Assembly (NCBI GenBank): GCA_963210315.1
Contig: OY723285.1
Coordinates: 1,426,001-1,490,000, forward strand
Length of the DNA stretch: 64,000 bases
Reading direction: 5' to 3'
Source: Rhynchopus euleeides
Lineage: Eukaryota; Euglenozoa; Diplonemea; Diplonemida; Diplonemidae
Shown here: positions 49,381 through 60,403 of the stretch, piece by piece
How the letters are laid out: each line of letters starts with the position of its first letter
Position numbering within the stretch: the first letter of the stretch is position 1
The notes under the pieces: model-generated
Told to the model about the DNA's origin: nothing
The model's database searches: none
Seen by the model: the letters and a program-made list of their open reading frames with translations, nothing else
Position numbers and translations under genes: made by a program

Positions 49381-52300
49381 CATCTAAACCGTGCCTTCCC
49401 CACTCCCGCCCCACTCTCGGCTCAGAGCACCTCCCCCCGTGCACGACAGGCTCCATCACGAACCGCGTACCTCTCACGCCATGGGTTCGCTCATCGGCTT
49501 CACTGTGATACGACTATCTTATGAATTCCGTGCCCACGGACCCCGTCTCCTTCCCTCCAGGACCGCCCGTCCCATTAGGACGTGCCTCTCCTCCGGGATC
49601 TGCATGCGCTCCGAGTGTGGTGGCCCCGAGGCGGGTTAGTCCGAAGTGCCGCCACCCCGAGACCAGCTGACAACCCCCCCCCCCCCCCCCTCGCATCAGT
49701 CCGGGCCACCCCTCCGGCCACTGTAGCACCGGTATGCCGGTCGGCCATGGTACAGACTTACGGGCAACGTCGCGCAATGCATCACGGTGTCGAGGCAGAG
49801 TACTGGACGGGTTGGACCACGGGATGATCCTCCGTCACTACCCACTGTTGAAAAGGTGAGGTGACACACCTCTGCACGGCATAGCCGAGTGTCGAGTTGC
49901 CGCTCTCGCAGAATGCTGTATCTAAATCGAGCCTGCCTGATGGCACCCCCCCCCCCCAGTATGGCAGCGCGGGTGTGTGCTGGAACACAGCGACGTCACC
50001 TTGAGGTGTGGGTGGGCGCCCAGTATTGGGAGATTCCGCGATACATGTGTCTTAAGAGCAGTCACACCCCAGACCAAGTGTACGACGAGGGGAGAGTATG
50101 AAGTAGCCGCAGAGATCAAGGGCATATCGTCGTACCTCCCGCCCTACTCAGACCATAGCTCGCACCGACTTCGACACAGGTATCCTCCCTCCTACCGCCC
50201 GGGTTTCTGCCTCTGGTACCCTGGGGTCGGTGCGTTCACTTTCGCTGCCCCCCCCCCCCCTCAGGTCCCCTGCCCACATGAATGCCTCAAACACCTCAAG
50301 CCGCCCCCCCCCCTCCCCTCACGCCCTAGGACAAACAAAGGTTCCTCCCCCTCCCCCCACGTGTGATTTCTAGTACCGTGGAACAATCAATTCTACATCC
50401 CACTCTTTACCCCCCCTGGTGATCCACCGATGGGCTGGTTCAAGAAAGGGCACCTCGACCAGTTCACCACAGATTACAGCTGTGTGCGCCATACAGAGAA
50501 TGTGACGAAGGCGACCAACACACAACCACACGCTGCCCACACACATGCACGCGGCTGGCAGCCTCGGACGGATCTGCGACTCCGTCGCCGCGCAAGGGGC
50601 TCACCGCGGAGGGGCACATCTCCTGCTGTCCCCCCCCCAGATAACGGTAACGGACTTCACCGAAGCAACATCTTGTATCTACAGAACCTTGGTGGAGCGC
50701 AGCTCAAGACGAAGCAGCACCCGAAGTGCCCCAGCTTACGTTCGAATCTGCCGCGCGACATGGGGCGCACTACAGGGACTTCGGCAGAAGAGATCGCGAG
50801 GCCAGCTGTTCCTGGAGGAGGACACAGAGTGGTCGCGAGGTGGCGCCAACCCGAGGGGATTGCTGCTCTCCCAAACATGGGCAAACTGTTGCCTCCAGGG
50901 TAAGGCACTGCTCCTGGCCGATCCGATGCCGACCCCGATGTAGCTGATACTGGAAGGCGGAGCCCGCTGGCAACATCCTCTCCACGGGAGCCGACTAGGA
51001 TTTATGCCCCTGGGTCGAGTATTGGGTATATGGCCCCATAAGGGACGAGATTGAACAACTGCAGCTCGCTGACGCCTAGACCATACCGCGGCGCACTGAC
51101 TGTGCTGGAACTACCACTGAAGCTGGACGTGCGGCGAAGAAAGGCCGCCGAGACTCCTCATCAGAGGTGATATCGCCGGACAGGATTGACATGGGCTAGC
51201 CCAGACAGGATTTGCGGGTACATAGACTTCGCGCCCCGACAAAGTCCGTGTTTCGGGGAAGGGGCCGACGCAGATGTCCTCATGAAAGTCGCCTCTCGGC
51301 CTCGATGTCGCGAGTGGCTGCAGATGGTCTACCCACGTGAAGTTGTCACCCTGTATCACGCATCAACATACGTAGCAATACCAGTGATTCGTTGAGACTA
51401 CTCCGGTTGTACGCACGTCCAAACAGGAGCAGAACCCCTGGGACATCACCCTGGGTAGTGAGGGCACCCCCTGCATTATCACGGAAAAGCGTCGCCTCGG
51501 AAAGGATGTTGTGCGGGGTATTGTTCCATAGACCGACGGCGAAGGTACATGTCTCTGGGACTCGGTGGGTTCGCAGTGCCATGACAGCCCTGCCCCCCCC
51601 CCCCCCCCCGCATGTCGCGCAGTGCTCGATGTTCGGTCTCAGTATGACCGTGACGACAACACGGCGTGCATGTGGGATGTGGCACACCACCACTGCGGTG
51701 TCCATGACGCCGCACACGCCGGTCCCTACGGTGCCTATACCACACAGACACCTTGCGACAATGCCCGCTACCTCTGTCGTAAAAGGGGAGCTCCAGGTGC
51801 GCGGGCAGGCTATATACGGCGCCTACTGCTTTGACAGACGGGTGCCCCGATGCATCCTCATCACAGACTGCATCGTCATGGACGCCGACTGATGGTGTAT
51901 CGCTGGTGCTGCCTCCTGAGACGGAGCTGGTTCCCATGATCATGACCCCGGATGGCCGCCTTCTACCTCGACCTCTGTGACGTTGGGGACGTAGGATGGG
52001 GTCGACCTTCCTCGTGGTGTTTCCTTCCCCGCGTATTTCAGAAGCCTGCGGCAACGATATGACGCGCCAGCGAGTCCGTCTGCATCCGGGATCCAAGACC
52101 TGAACGCCTGATGCAAATACTCTGTTGCCAAGAACATCTGACGAGATGAATACGCGTTAGAAGGAAATGCGACGCATATGGCCCACCATTGGCTGCACAC
52201 GCGCTCCAAAATGAACCCTCCGGGGATCCACCCTGCTGGATTGATGCGGATTGTGACGCCCACCGGGAGAGTTCTGGGAATCCAGGGTGGCCACTGGTGG

Positions 52301-52494
52301 TGTCGCGGGTCGGAAGGTGGTGTCCGCGTTCCAACAGACCGCCGTGGGGAGTCACTGCCAATGACTTAAACAAAGGACCCGCTCCTACAAACCCACCTCC
52401 ACTCGCTTTCCTTCACACTTCCTCCATCACGACTGGATCATTTCTCGGCCGAACCTACTGCGGTGGGATCTAGGTCGCCCATAGAGACTGCGAG
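49381..52494. other. 3.1 kb of complex-sequence DNA with no recognisable gene
   Basis: Sequence here has mixed composition and relatively few simple repeats, apart from C runs at 49675-49691 and 51593-51609. Frames are open for at most ~200 codons on either strand and show no motif, plausible start context or family. It may be decayed coding or mobile DNA. Confidence 0.35.
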
Positions 52495-52827
52495 GGGATG
52501 TCAAGTCATCTCTATGGGCCACCTGGTTTCCTCAATATCGTTTGAGGCAGATGACCATCGTCAAGAAACGCAAACGTGGTCGTCTGTCCTCTCGATATAT
52601 CCCATCGCAGTTGAGGTTTCCAGAAAATACGGAGGACATGTCATAGTGTGTTCAACACGAGACATCATCGAGAATAGTCCACGGTGTTAGTAATGTCATG
52701 CTTGCAAAATATGTCAGAGGAAGAGATAGCGGATGCCAATCCGAGTTACCGTCATGAACTTGTTCAAATCAATATTGAGGATCGCGGTAGCATCCTCAAC
52801 ACACGAGAGTTTGACCACGAGAATAAA
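52495..52827 (+). repeat. 333-bp direct repeat, copy A
   Basis: Appears identical by eye to 53389-53721 (offset 894). It runs from GGGATGTCAAGTCATCTCTA to CCACGAGAATAAA. The candidate RNA copy 2 abuts its right edge. AT content is higher than in the surrounding genome. Confidence 0.88.
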
Positions 52828-52975
52828 GGTTACTTTCTGTGGAGGCGCACAGGCAGGATGGCGAGTGAAGCCGGAGCAGAAGGTACTTTTATTATCGATT
52901 AGTCAACCTCTACGACCGGGTTCGGAGAACCCCTCTTGGTTCCAATGTACTGCGGTACAGAACCAAGATTTTTCT
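52825..52975 (+). ncRNA. Candidate structured RNA, copy 2 (identical to 46194-46344)
   Basis: Same 151 bp as the first copy, including the three predicted stem domains and ATTTTT end. The flanks differ: left GAGAATAAAGG, right CTCCCGCCCACC. Identity limits coincide with the predicted transcript limits, within about 5 nt on the left. Confidence 0.6.
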
Positions 52976-53165
52976 CCCGCCCACCCACCCTGAAGGTCAC
53001 TGGAAGGTACGAACAAGGCGAGGTAAGACGAAACCCGTCGCCTTTCCTGATTCAAGAAAAAATTGTCAACATGCCAACAACCTTGCTGCTTCGTGACCTC
53101 AGTTCTGTCGCTTCCCCTTGTTACTCTTTCCGTTGAGTACAGAAAGTGAAGCGATGGTCTAGGTC

Positions 53166-53540
53166 GTGGATGGGACTCAGATACGCCACACAGTGGAGTG
53201 TGTATTCAAGAGCCTGACAACACATTTCGAGCCCAAGTCACATCTTGGTTTGTTGTCGTATGACCTGAGAGAACACAATGCATTGTTTCTCTACTCTTGC
53301 ATTGACCAGACGTTTTCCTGTGTGTCTGGATGTGTGTCCTCACTTACTAAGGTCTTCGGACAAAAGCGAGTGGCCCCTCCACCCACCCGGGATGTCAAGT
53401 CATCTCTATGGGCCACCTGGTTTCCTCAATATCGTTTGAGGCAGATGACCATCGTCAAGAAACGCAAACGTGGTCGTCTGTCCTCTCGATATATCCCATC
53501 GCAGTTGAGGTTTCCAGAAAATACGGAGGACATGTCATAG
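53166..53540 (+). pseudogene. Protein-like remnant frame in a low-GC block
   Basis: A frame without an ATG at its left end (first in-frame codon used is GTG) reads plausibly protein-like, e.g. SHLGLLSYDLREHNALFLYS and MTIVKKRKRGRLSSRYIPSQ, ending TAG. Its 3' part lies in repeat copy B. Another frame just downstream, MSCLQNMSEEEIADANPSYR, is also in the repeat and continues past it. No family is recognised. Together with the lower GC this suggests fragments of a foreign or mobile gene. Confidence 0.3.
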
Positions 53541-53721
53541 TGTGTTCAACACGAGACATCATCGAGAATAGTCCACGGTGTTAGTAATGTCATGCTTGCA
53601 AAATATGTCAGAGGAAGAGATAGCGGATGCCAATCCGAGTTACCGTCATGAACTTGTTCAAATCAATATTGAGGATCGCGGTAGCATCCTCAACACACGA
53701 GAGTTTGACCACGAGAATAAA
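53389..53721 (+). repeat. 333-bp direct repeat, copy B
   Basis: Second copy of 52495-52827. Its left neighbour (CCACCCACCC) and right neighbour (ATAGGAGAAAC) differ from those of copy A. Confidence 0.88.
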
Positions 53722-55232
53722 ATAGGAGAAACAAATGCACTAAAAAAAACACTCATCGGCACGCGTAGCGAATGTTGTTCTTGTTGAGCCCCAATGAGGT
53801 CCCATTGATGGTGAATCAACCGGTGGTATGGTCGCACCGAAATATCCGCTCCGGATGCTCACCCATACGACCTCTACTGCGGTAAGCGGGTTGTGCACAC
53901 TGACGTGGGGTGGGGGAGGGGGGAGTGCCGGAAGGAGGCGGAATCGGGGGACGGGAGCCAGCATGTGCATGCAACAGCCCCTTCTCTCTCTCCCTCCCTT
54001 CGACCCCCCTCCCCTCCCTTCCCCCATCTCTCTCACTCTCCCGAGTGCCTTGGCAGTCGTGGGATGGACGTGATGCCTGGCCCTGAAGCCCCAAAGGGAA
54101 ACCGATATGCCAGAGCACAACGTCATCTGCATGATTTCCCTCCCTCTCTCTCTATCTCGATTTCGCTCTCCCATCCTGATGGCCAAAAAGAATACATCGG
54201 CAAAGAAGAGAAATGCCCCCTCACCCCCGCCTTGAAGAATATTAGAAGGAATAGTATAGAGCCCTCCAGAGCTGGCCCCCTTCGAAGCCTGATCGTAGAC
54301 TTCACAAAACGCGCCGCGCCCGCCTTGTTGGCCGAGAACATCTCCGGGCCATCGAATCAGAAGAATCCCCGGATGAATCCACCCATTCCAAATAGTGTAA
54401 TACAAAACTGAAGGAGAGAGAGTGAGAGAGATGTGTCGGAGAGATGAATGGGAAGAACGTTCCAAGCAAAAAAAAATCCATCTTCTCTTCTCTCGCTCTG
54501 TCTCTCTCCCACCCCACCCACAACCTGCATCCCGAGTGAAGGGGAGGTCAACGCCGCGCTTCCATTTTCTTCTTCGAGTTCACTAACCCCTACCCTCTAC
54601 CCCCATTTCCCCCCCCCCTGTGGATCAATTTGTAGACAACATCACACGACGCTTATGTGCGCCTTTTCTCAGGTCGGTGGGGGTGGGGGGCCAGGTCGGG
54701 GTAAGGTTAAGAGGGGCGTTCAGAGGGGTGGGGGATGGAAGAGCGGGGTTTTTCCAGTTTGCAACCTACGGCCCTTTCTTCAGCAAGTGTATGCGGTATC
54801 CCGTGTCATTTTTTTCTTGCGATGGGCTGCGGGGTGCTTCGCAGAACGTATCCTATTCATGTTTTTTTAGGCGGGGTGGGCAGGGTGTTCGCTATCTCCC
54901 ACCTTCCTCAGAGACTGTGGGAGAAAGGGGTAAAATTGCCGCCTCAAATTTTTTTTCGCGCGCGCTTCGCGCGCGCGAAATCATGCAACATCGGCCCCTC
55001 AGACAAATTGCCTCAAGGGTCCAGACCAGGGTACTATATAGGTTTGGCGCAAGGGGCCCATTTCGCGGTTCGCGGCTGCAAAATGGAGGTTTTGCGGCAA
55101 TCAGTGAGTACTTCGGGAGTTGGTGACGAGCCCAAAAACAGGATCACGGACCGTCGCCGATGCCCGTTCTCGAGAAGGAAGGGCACGGTCACATGCGCAC
55201 GTTAGTTCCTGTTGGACAGACTTCACAGGTCA
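53722..55232. other. Spacer, no gene seen
   Basis: CT- and G-rich low complexity. Contains the 19-bp string shared with 264-282 (here 54532-54550) and a perfect CGCG hairpin at 54954-54980. Confidence 0.4.
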
Positions 55233-55291
55233 CAGGGGGGTCTGGGGGGCGGAGCCCCCCAGCCGCCGGAGGCCACGGTAGTGAACATTTG
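55233..55291 (-). repeat. GC hairpin repeat, copy 5 (reverse orientation)
   Basis: The unit is GGGGGGTCTGGGGGGCGGAG, then CCCCCCAGCCGCCGGAGGCC, then ACGGTAGTGAACATTTGTC: the complement of the unit at 14129. Confidence 0.85.
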
Positions 55292-55649
55292 TCAGCCTCG
55301 TCCCCGAGTCCGCTTCATAGTCAAACACCACATACAGACAACGTGCACCTTGAGACAGCATGCTCAAGAGGTACATCGGCCTGGTGCCTGTGGCAGGCCA
55401 CTATGCTCTTGGCTTCGGCCTCCTCTGGCTTTGACCATGCTGATGCCGGCAATAGCTCCGACGGTCCCCAGCAGGTTCAGATCTCGCTTCTTTGGGTTAT
55501 TTCCGCCCCGTGCGAAGCGTGGTGGTATCAATTTGTACGAGAGGGTGCTGCCCTTCTCCTTCAGAACCCCTTCCCACCTGAGGCAAAAACTTCCGAGAAA
55601 CTTTTTTTACCGTATACCGTATACGTAAATATTTTGGAACGTAAATATT

Positions 55650-56238
55650 ATGGAACGTAAATATTTTGGAACGCTGGTGGGTTGGCGTTCCAGATTTTTT
55701 TCGTTCCATAATATTTACAGGGCTTTCTGCGACTCGGGGACTTGGACCAGGGGATCGGACGGCATACAGAGTCCCTGACGGGACCTACTCGTGCACTTTT
55801 CGCGCGATTCCTGACGCAAGCCGTCCTCACCACCGAGTCCCCAACTGGCCCTGTAAATATTTTGGAACGTAAATATTATGGAACGGACCGGCCAAAAATG
55901 GGCCCGTTCCATAATATTTACGTTCCATAATATTTACGTATACGGTACGTAAATATTATGGAACGTAAATATTATGGAACGGGCCCATTTTTGGCCGGTC
56001 CGTTCCATAATATTTACGTTCCATAATATTTACAGGGCCAGTTGGGGGCTCGGTGGTGAGGACGGCTTGCGTCAGGAATCGCGCGAAAAGTGCACGAGTA
56101 GGTCCCGTCAGGGACTCTGTATGCCGTCCGATCACCTGGTCCAAGTCCCCGAGTCGCAGAAAGCCCTGTAAATATTATGGAACGAAAAAAATCTGGAACG
56201 CCAACCCACCAGCGTTCCAAAATATTTACGTATACGGT
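55650..56238. repeat. ~590-bp near-perfect hairpin of two ~290-bp arms
   Basis: The arms are joined by only 5 bp (TACGG at 55941-55945); position 55940-k mirrors 55946+k. The arms differ at only a few sites seen by eye (e.g. CAGGGGATC versus CAGGTGATC, and TTTTGG versus TTATGG). The outer and inner ends consist of repeated GTAAATATTATGGAACG words. A further such word is added beyond the left arm (55617-55650), flanked by ACCGTATAC. No gene is present; frames mirror each other. Confidence 0.92.
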
Positions 56239-57035
56239 ATTTAATTTCTCCCCCTTGGGAGAAATGCCCGGGAGAGAGGTGGGAGAAGGGTTTTCCCAGA
56301 ATTATTTTTTTAACGAAATAGGCCCCTATTTCTCCCCGAGCGAACGCCCTGGGGGTGGGTGGTCGGTGGTGGGTGGGCAGCGGTGCCTGCGCCTGCGTCG
56401 TGCTGCCCACATCTGTTTATGCGAGAGGCGGGTGAGGGGGGGGACCAGCGAATTGTGCCCAGCAGATTATTTTTTCCGCCTTGGCGCTGATCACTTCTTG
56501 ACTGCAGTGTCAGCTGCAGGGCTATTCATCTAGGTTGGGCTGTGGTATCCTCCCTCTTCTTCCTCTTCCTCTTCTTCTTCTTCTGTTTTTTTTGACAGTT
56601 CTGGCGGAGCAGCTCATGAATCTATTTCACCGTGAAGATCCTTTGCGAACACTTCGCACAGTTGGCTGCGTGCATGTCTGTGTGTGTGGGTGTGTGTGTT
56701 TTTCTGCCTTTGGAAGGAACGCCAACTTTCGTTGCCCCCTTCTCTCTTCAGGTTTCACTCGGGTGATTCGTTCGGGAAGTGCTTTTCTTCTTTGCCATGG
56801 GCTTTGCCGTTTGCCTGCCAGTGACAGTCTGTATCTCAAGTGCGAAAGCAAGTCGCAGGGGCAGGGGGGGTCAGAGGAGGGGGTGGGGGTGTGTGGTATT
56901 TGTCGCGCTTTCCGCAAACCGCAGTGCCCTTCTGTGCGGTGTGCTGCTCGCGAAACACGCCGGGTTCGTTTTGCCAGCTTCTGCACAGGGCACTACCGCC
57001 GCGCGAAGTTGGGGAGTGGGTTCCATTTAATGCCA
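56239..57035. other. Intergenic spacer
   Basis: No gene. CTTCTTCTTCTT tract at 56556-56583, GT-rich stretch near 56680, ordinary spacer otherwise. Confidence 0.4.
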
Positions 57036-57250
57036 CGTGTGTTGGCTTCAGCAAAGAAAACCCCCCAGGCACTGCGCCTTTGTCAGTGTTTCTAGCCCTT
57101 GGCTGTCTCATCCCCTCCCCCTCCCGTCCCCAACAGCACATCATCGAGCTGTGCGATTCTCCCGTCATCCCAGCAACGCTGTGGGGGCTGTGCTGCTGCT
57201 GTGCCAGGCGGAGTGGGGTAGAAACAGACGAGCGGTGGCGCCACACCACA
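57036..57250 (+). repeat. Duplicated upstream block, copy 1 (before the WD40 gene)
   Basis: Shares with 59647-59890 the segments CAGGCACTGCGCCTTTGTCA, TTTCTAGCCCTTGGCTGTCT, CATCGAGCTGTGCGATTCTC and CCCAGCAACGCTG. It ends ~200 bp before the WD40 ATG. Confidence 0.75.
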
Positions 57251-57446
57251 CCGCACCTCCCTCCCCGCCCCCCCCCCCCCCATTCTACTTCTATTCCAAT
57301 ACCCCCTCCCCTCCCCTCCCCTGCACACCTGGGGGTGTCAGTCAAACTTAAGCCACTCACCCTTTGCCGTTTCAACCTCACCTCTCACCAACCCCCACTC
57401 CGTTGTACAGGCCCACAGCATTGCGGCAGGCGTGCCTCGAGCACAC

Positions 57447-58727
57447 ATGTCGCGTGCACAACAACTGCACGATACGCAGGGTGGTGAGGAGAGCGGGTGT
57501 GACGAGGAGCACGCACCAACCGCAGACCCCTATGGGCTGGGCCCTCTGTGCACTCTGCGGGAGTCGGTGCTGCAGGATCATGTCGAGGACGCGCAGAACC
57601 GTGCATTGATGCACCTGCGCCGATCAGAGAGTCTGGGGAGGGATGAGATCGACGAGTCCCACGAGCTGCAGCACGAAACCCACCGGCAGCTGTTCCGTGG
57701 CAGGCTGGAGTGCCTGTCGCTGCAGACCTGCATCGACCGGCTGAATGCCCTCGTGCCGCAGGTGGAGGAGATCATCGAGATCCCTTCGATGATGCCGCGC
57801 GCTTTGCAGAAGCGCAGCACGGTGGTGAGCGGGAAGTGTGCCGCATCGCTGTGGAGGCAGCGCTCTGTGATCGAACAGCTGGAGGTGATAGTGGGGCCAG
57901 CCCCTGCAGTGTACCCCGTCCGTGGTTCTACAGTGCGCAGTATTGCGCTGTCACCCTGTGGGAACCTGTGCTGTGCTGGCACCAGAAATGGCAATGTGTT
58001 CGTATACGACACCAACACCGGCAAGCAGGGCGTGAATATTAAACACGGAACCGGGACTATCCACTGCGTTGCTGTCTCACGATGTGGTGGCTGGGTTGCA
58101 GCTGCTTCAAACGACGGGACAGTTGGCGTGTTCCGTGTGGAGACTTGGGATTGTATGAAGACCCTACGGGGCCATTCGAAGTGCGTCTACTCTGTGGGGT
58201 GGACACACAGCCGCAAAGTAGTGTCAGGATCAAGCGACAAAACACTACGAGTCTGGGACGCCGACACAGGCGAGTGCCTCCGCACCAGCGGGACCGTCAT
58301 CTCGCAGTTCTGCTACGGCATCGGCGTCTCACAGACGGGCATCTTCACCACAGGCCTCGATAACAAGACCATCCAGGAGTTTGACATCGACACACTGGAC
58401 CATGTCCATAGCCTCCCTGGGCACACTGACGATGTATCTCACATGGCCCTCGCTGGCCAGGACAAACAGCTGGTGTCTTGCTCCTACGACAAAACGGTGA
58501 AAATATGGAGCACCGTGTCACGCACACTGCTGCGCACGCTGTGGACAGGCCAGCAGCTCCTCTTCCGCCTGGCGGTGTCACAGCAGCGGGGTGTTGTTGT
58601 CGTGATGGATTGCAACTACGCAGCGCACCTCCTGAAACTCAGTTCAGGCGAACGCGTCGGCACGGTGAAAGTGAGCTCCCCGTGGGGCGTCGCACTGAGC
58701 CCTTGCGGGCGTTGGGTTGAGGTCTGA
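57447..58727 (+). CDS. WD40-repeat protein
   Basis: A 426-residue protein from the first ATG, 35 nt after CCGTTGTACAG (AG at 57410-57411). Residues 1-150 are polar and helical, without a recognised domain (ESLGRDEIDESHELQHETHR). From ~155 onward about six to seven WD40-type blades are visible, e.g. VRSIALSPCGNLCCAGTRNG, GHSKCVYSVGWTHSRKVVSG then SSDKTLRVWDADTG, GHTDDVSHMALAGQDKQLVS then CSYDKTVKIWS. The last blade ends at the stop (VALSPCGRWVEV) and may be closed by the first strand. WD40 propellers are protein-interaction scaffolds; no catalytic domain is present and no specific orthologue can be named. No intron is required. Confidence 0.88.
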   Translation: MSRAQQLHDTQGGEESGCDEEHAPTADPYGLGPLCTLRESVLQDHVEDAQNRALMHLRRSESLGRDEIDESHELQHETHRQLFRGRLECLSLQTCIDRLNALVPQVEEIIEIPSMMPRALQKRSTVVSGKCAASLWRQRSVIEQLEVIVGPAPAVYPVRGSTVRSIALSPCGNLCCAGTRNGNVFVYDTNTGKQGVNIKHGTGTIHCVAVSRCGGWVAAASNDGTVGVFRVETWDCMKTLRGHSKCVYSVGWTHSRKVVSGSSDKTLRVWDADTGECLRTSGTVISQFCYGIGVSQTGIFTTGLDNKTIQEFDIDTLDHVHSLPGHTDDVSHMALAGQDKQLVSCSYDKTVKIWSTVSRTLLRTLWTGQQLLFRLAVSQQRGVVVVMDCNYAAHLLKLSSGERVGTVKVSSPWGVALSPCGRWVEV

Positions 58728-59646
58728 AAAAGAGAAATCCCAGGGCATGAGACAGCGCGCAGCCAGACCTGGCTCCCTCTTTCCTTCCTCACCTGCTAGA
58801 TTTGTGGGGCACCCGCGCGCAGGAGGGGAGCTGGGTAGCGGGGTAGGGGTGGTGGGAGAGTGTGTGGGTGTGTGGGGGGAGGGGTATCCCGAACATGCTG
58901 CGCTGGGGCAACGGTGGCCTGTTGTATTGGGCGGGGAGGGTGGGGGGGTGGGGGGGGCAAAGCTGTGTGTTCTGCAAATCAGGGGTGGAGGGGGGTGGGT
59001 GGGGGGGGGGGGGTGTGGGGGTGGGGAGAAGAACGAGCGAACGCGGTAGTCCAGCCGAGTCAGGGCTTTGGCCAGGCCTGTTCCTGGTCAGAAAAAAAGG
59101 CTTTGTCAACCTCACCTGGTCACGCTGCTGACCAGGCCGCCGTGAGGTGATTCGTCAATCGCAAGAACTCTCCCGACACACACGCCTGCTGCGGAGATGT
59201 GGTGTTGTCCTGCATGATCTGCACCGCAGAGTTTTTCCCCTGCGTTGCCAGCCGCAACTCCCGGGGGGGAAAATAACGTATATCTGCCTGACAGAACCTA
59301 ACTCCCCCCCCCCACCCACCCCCTTTTTGGGGTTTTTTTTCCATTCCAAAACCCTCAGCGTTGTGAGGGCATGTGCTGCCCCCAGCTCGGCTAACGGCAA
59401 CGGCTCTCTCCCATCTGGTCCCTACCCACCAGCAGAGCTACTACGCCTCACAGCGGCATCACCTGCGCATGGGGTGGCGAGTGTGCCACAGTTTGTAGGC
59501 TCTGTGGGCTTATATTCTGCCCCGCCCCCCCCTCGTGATCACACCATTTTCTTTGGAGAGATGGCTGACATGAGGGGATGCGGGTGGTGGTGGTATCGGA
59601 GGTGGGTTTCCCCATGCACCCCATACACCCACACATCCATGCTATG
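58728..59646. other. Spacer with G-rich runs
   Basis: No gene. Long G and GGGT-rich tracts between 58810 and 59030. Confidence 0.4.
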
Positions 59647-59890
59647 TGTGTTGGGGTCGGCAAAAAAATACCCCCCCCCCCCCCCCGCCCCCCGCCCCAG
59701 GCACTGCGCCTTTGTCAGTGTTTCTAGCCCTTGGCTGTCTTAGCATCAGCTTCCTCCCCTCCCCCTCCCCTCTCCCCAACAGCACAGCATCGAGCTGTGC
59801 GATTCTCTCGTCCATCCCAGCAACGCTGCGGCTGTGCAGGGCGCGGTGGAGGATGGTAGAAAAGGCAAGCGGTGGCGCAGAGCCACGCCA
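59647..59890 (+). repeat. Duplicated upstream block, copy 2 (before the EMG1 gene)
   Basis: The second copy of the 57036-57250 block, ~510 bp before the EMG1 ATG. Divergence is mainly in homopolymer lengths and small indels. Confidence 0.75.
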
Positions 59891-60403
59891 CACCGTACCG
59901 GCGTGCCCATCCTGATTGGCTGATCATAACCCGCAGTAGGTTCCCTTGTTGCGTTGCCACCCGTTTTGTTGCGAGTTTGTTGCAGCCCAAACTGGGGAGA
60001 GCAGCCTGCTGTGGCAGGACTGGACACTCACTGATTCACTCACCCACCCACCTGACCTCCACACTCCCACCTTTCATGTAAGATGTAAGGCGAGAGGGTG
60101 TGGGAGCGTCAACGTATAAGCCAAATCCAAATCGTCTAACCGACGATCCACTTCTGCCCCTTCCCCTGCACCCTACCACACACCGGTCCCCAGCAGCAAT
60201 ACACCAAGAAGGGACTGCCCCAGGCACCGGCGTACACCACAGAGGCGGGTGCGAAAAGAAGCGGGACACGAGGGAGCCCAACACAGCAAGCCCCCCCCCA
60301 AGTAGAGGCCGGGGGCTTCGGTCCACCACACGAGGGGGTGGAAAGGGGGGTGTGGGAGTAGGGGGGGCTGAGGCTGAGGCCAGGCGAGGTTCTGTCCGGT
60401 GCG

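Noticed and set aside
51392-51892. A 166-codon + frame with a protein-like end (GELQVRGQAIYGAYCFD)
   Set aside because: The first part is Pro-run and low complexity, a longer opposite-strand frame covers the same DNA, and no family or gene context supports it.
57432-57446. Upstream GTG start of the WD40 protein
   Set aside because: Nuclear eukaryotic genes rarely use GTG; the ATG at 57447 lies in good position after the AG at 57411.
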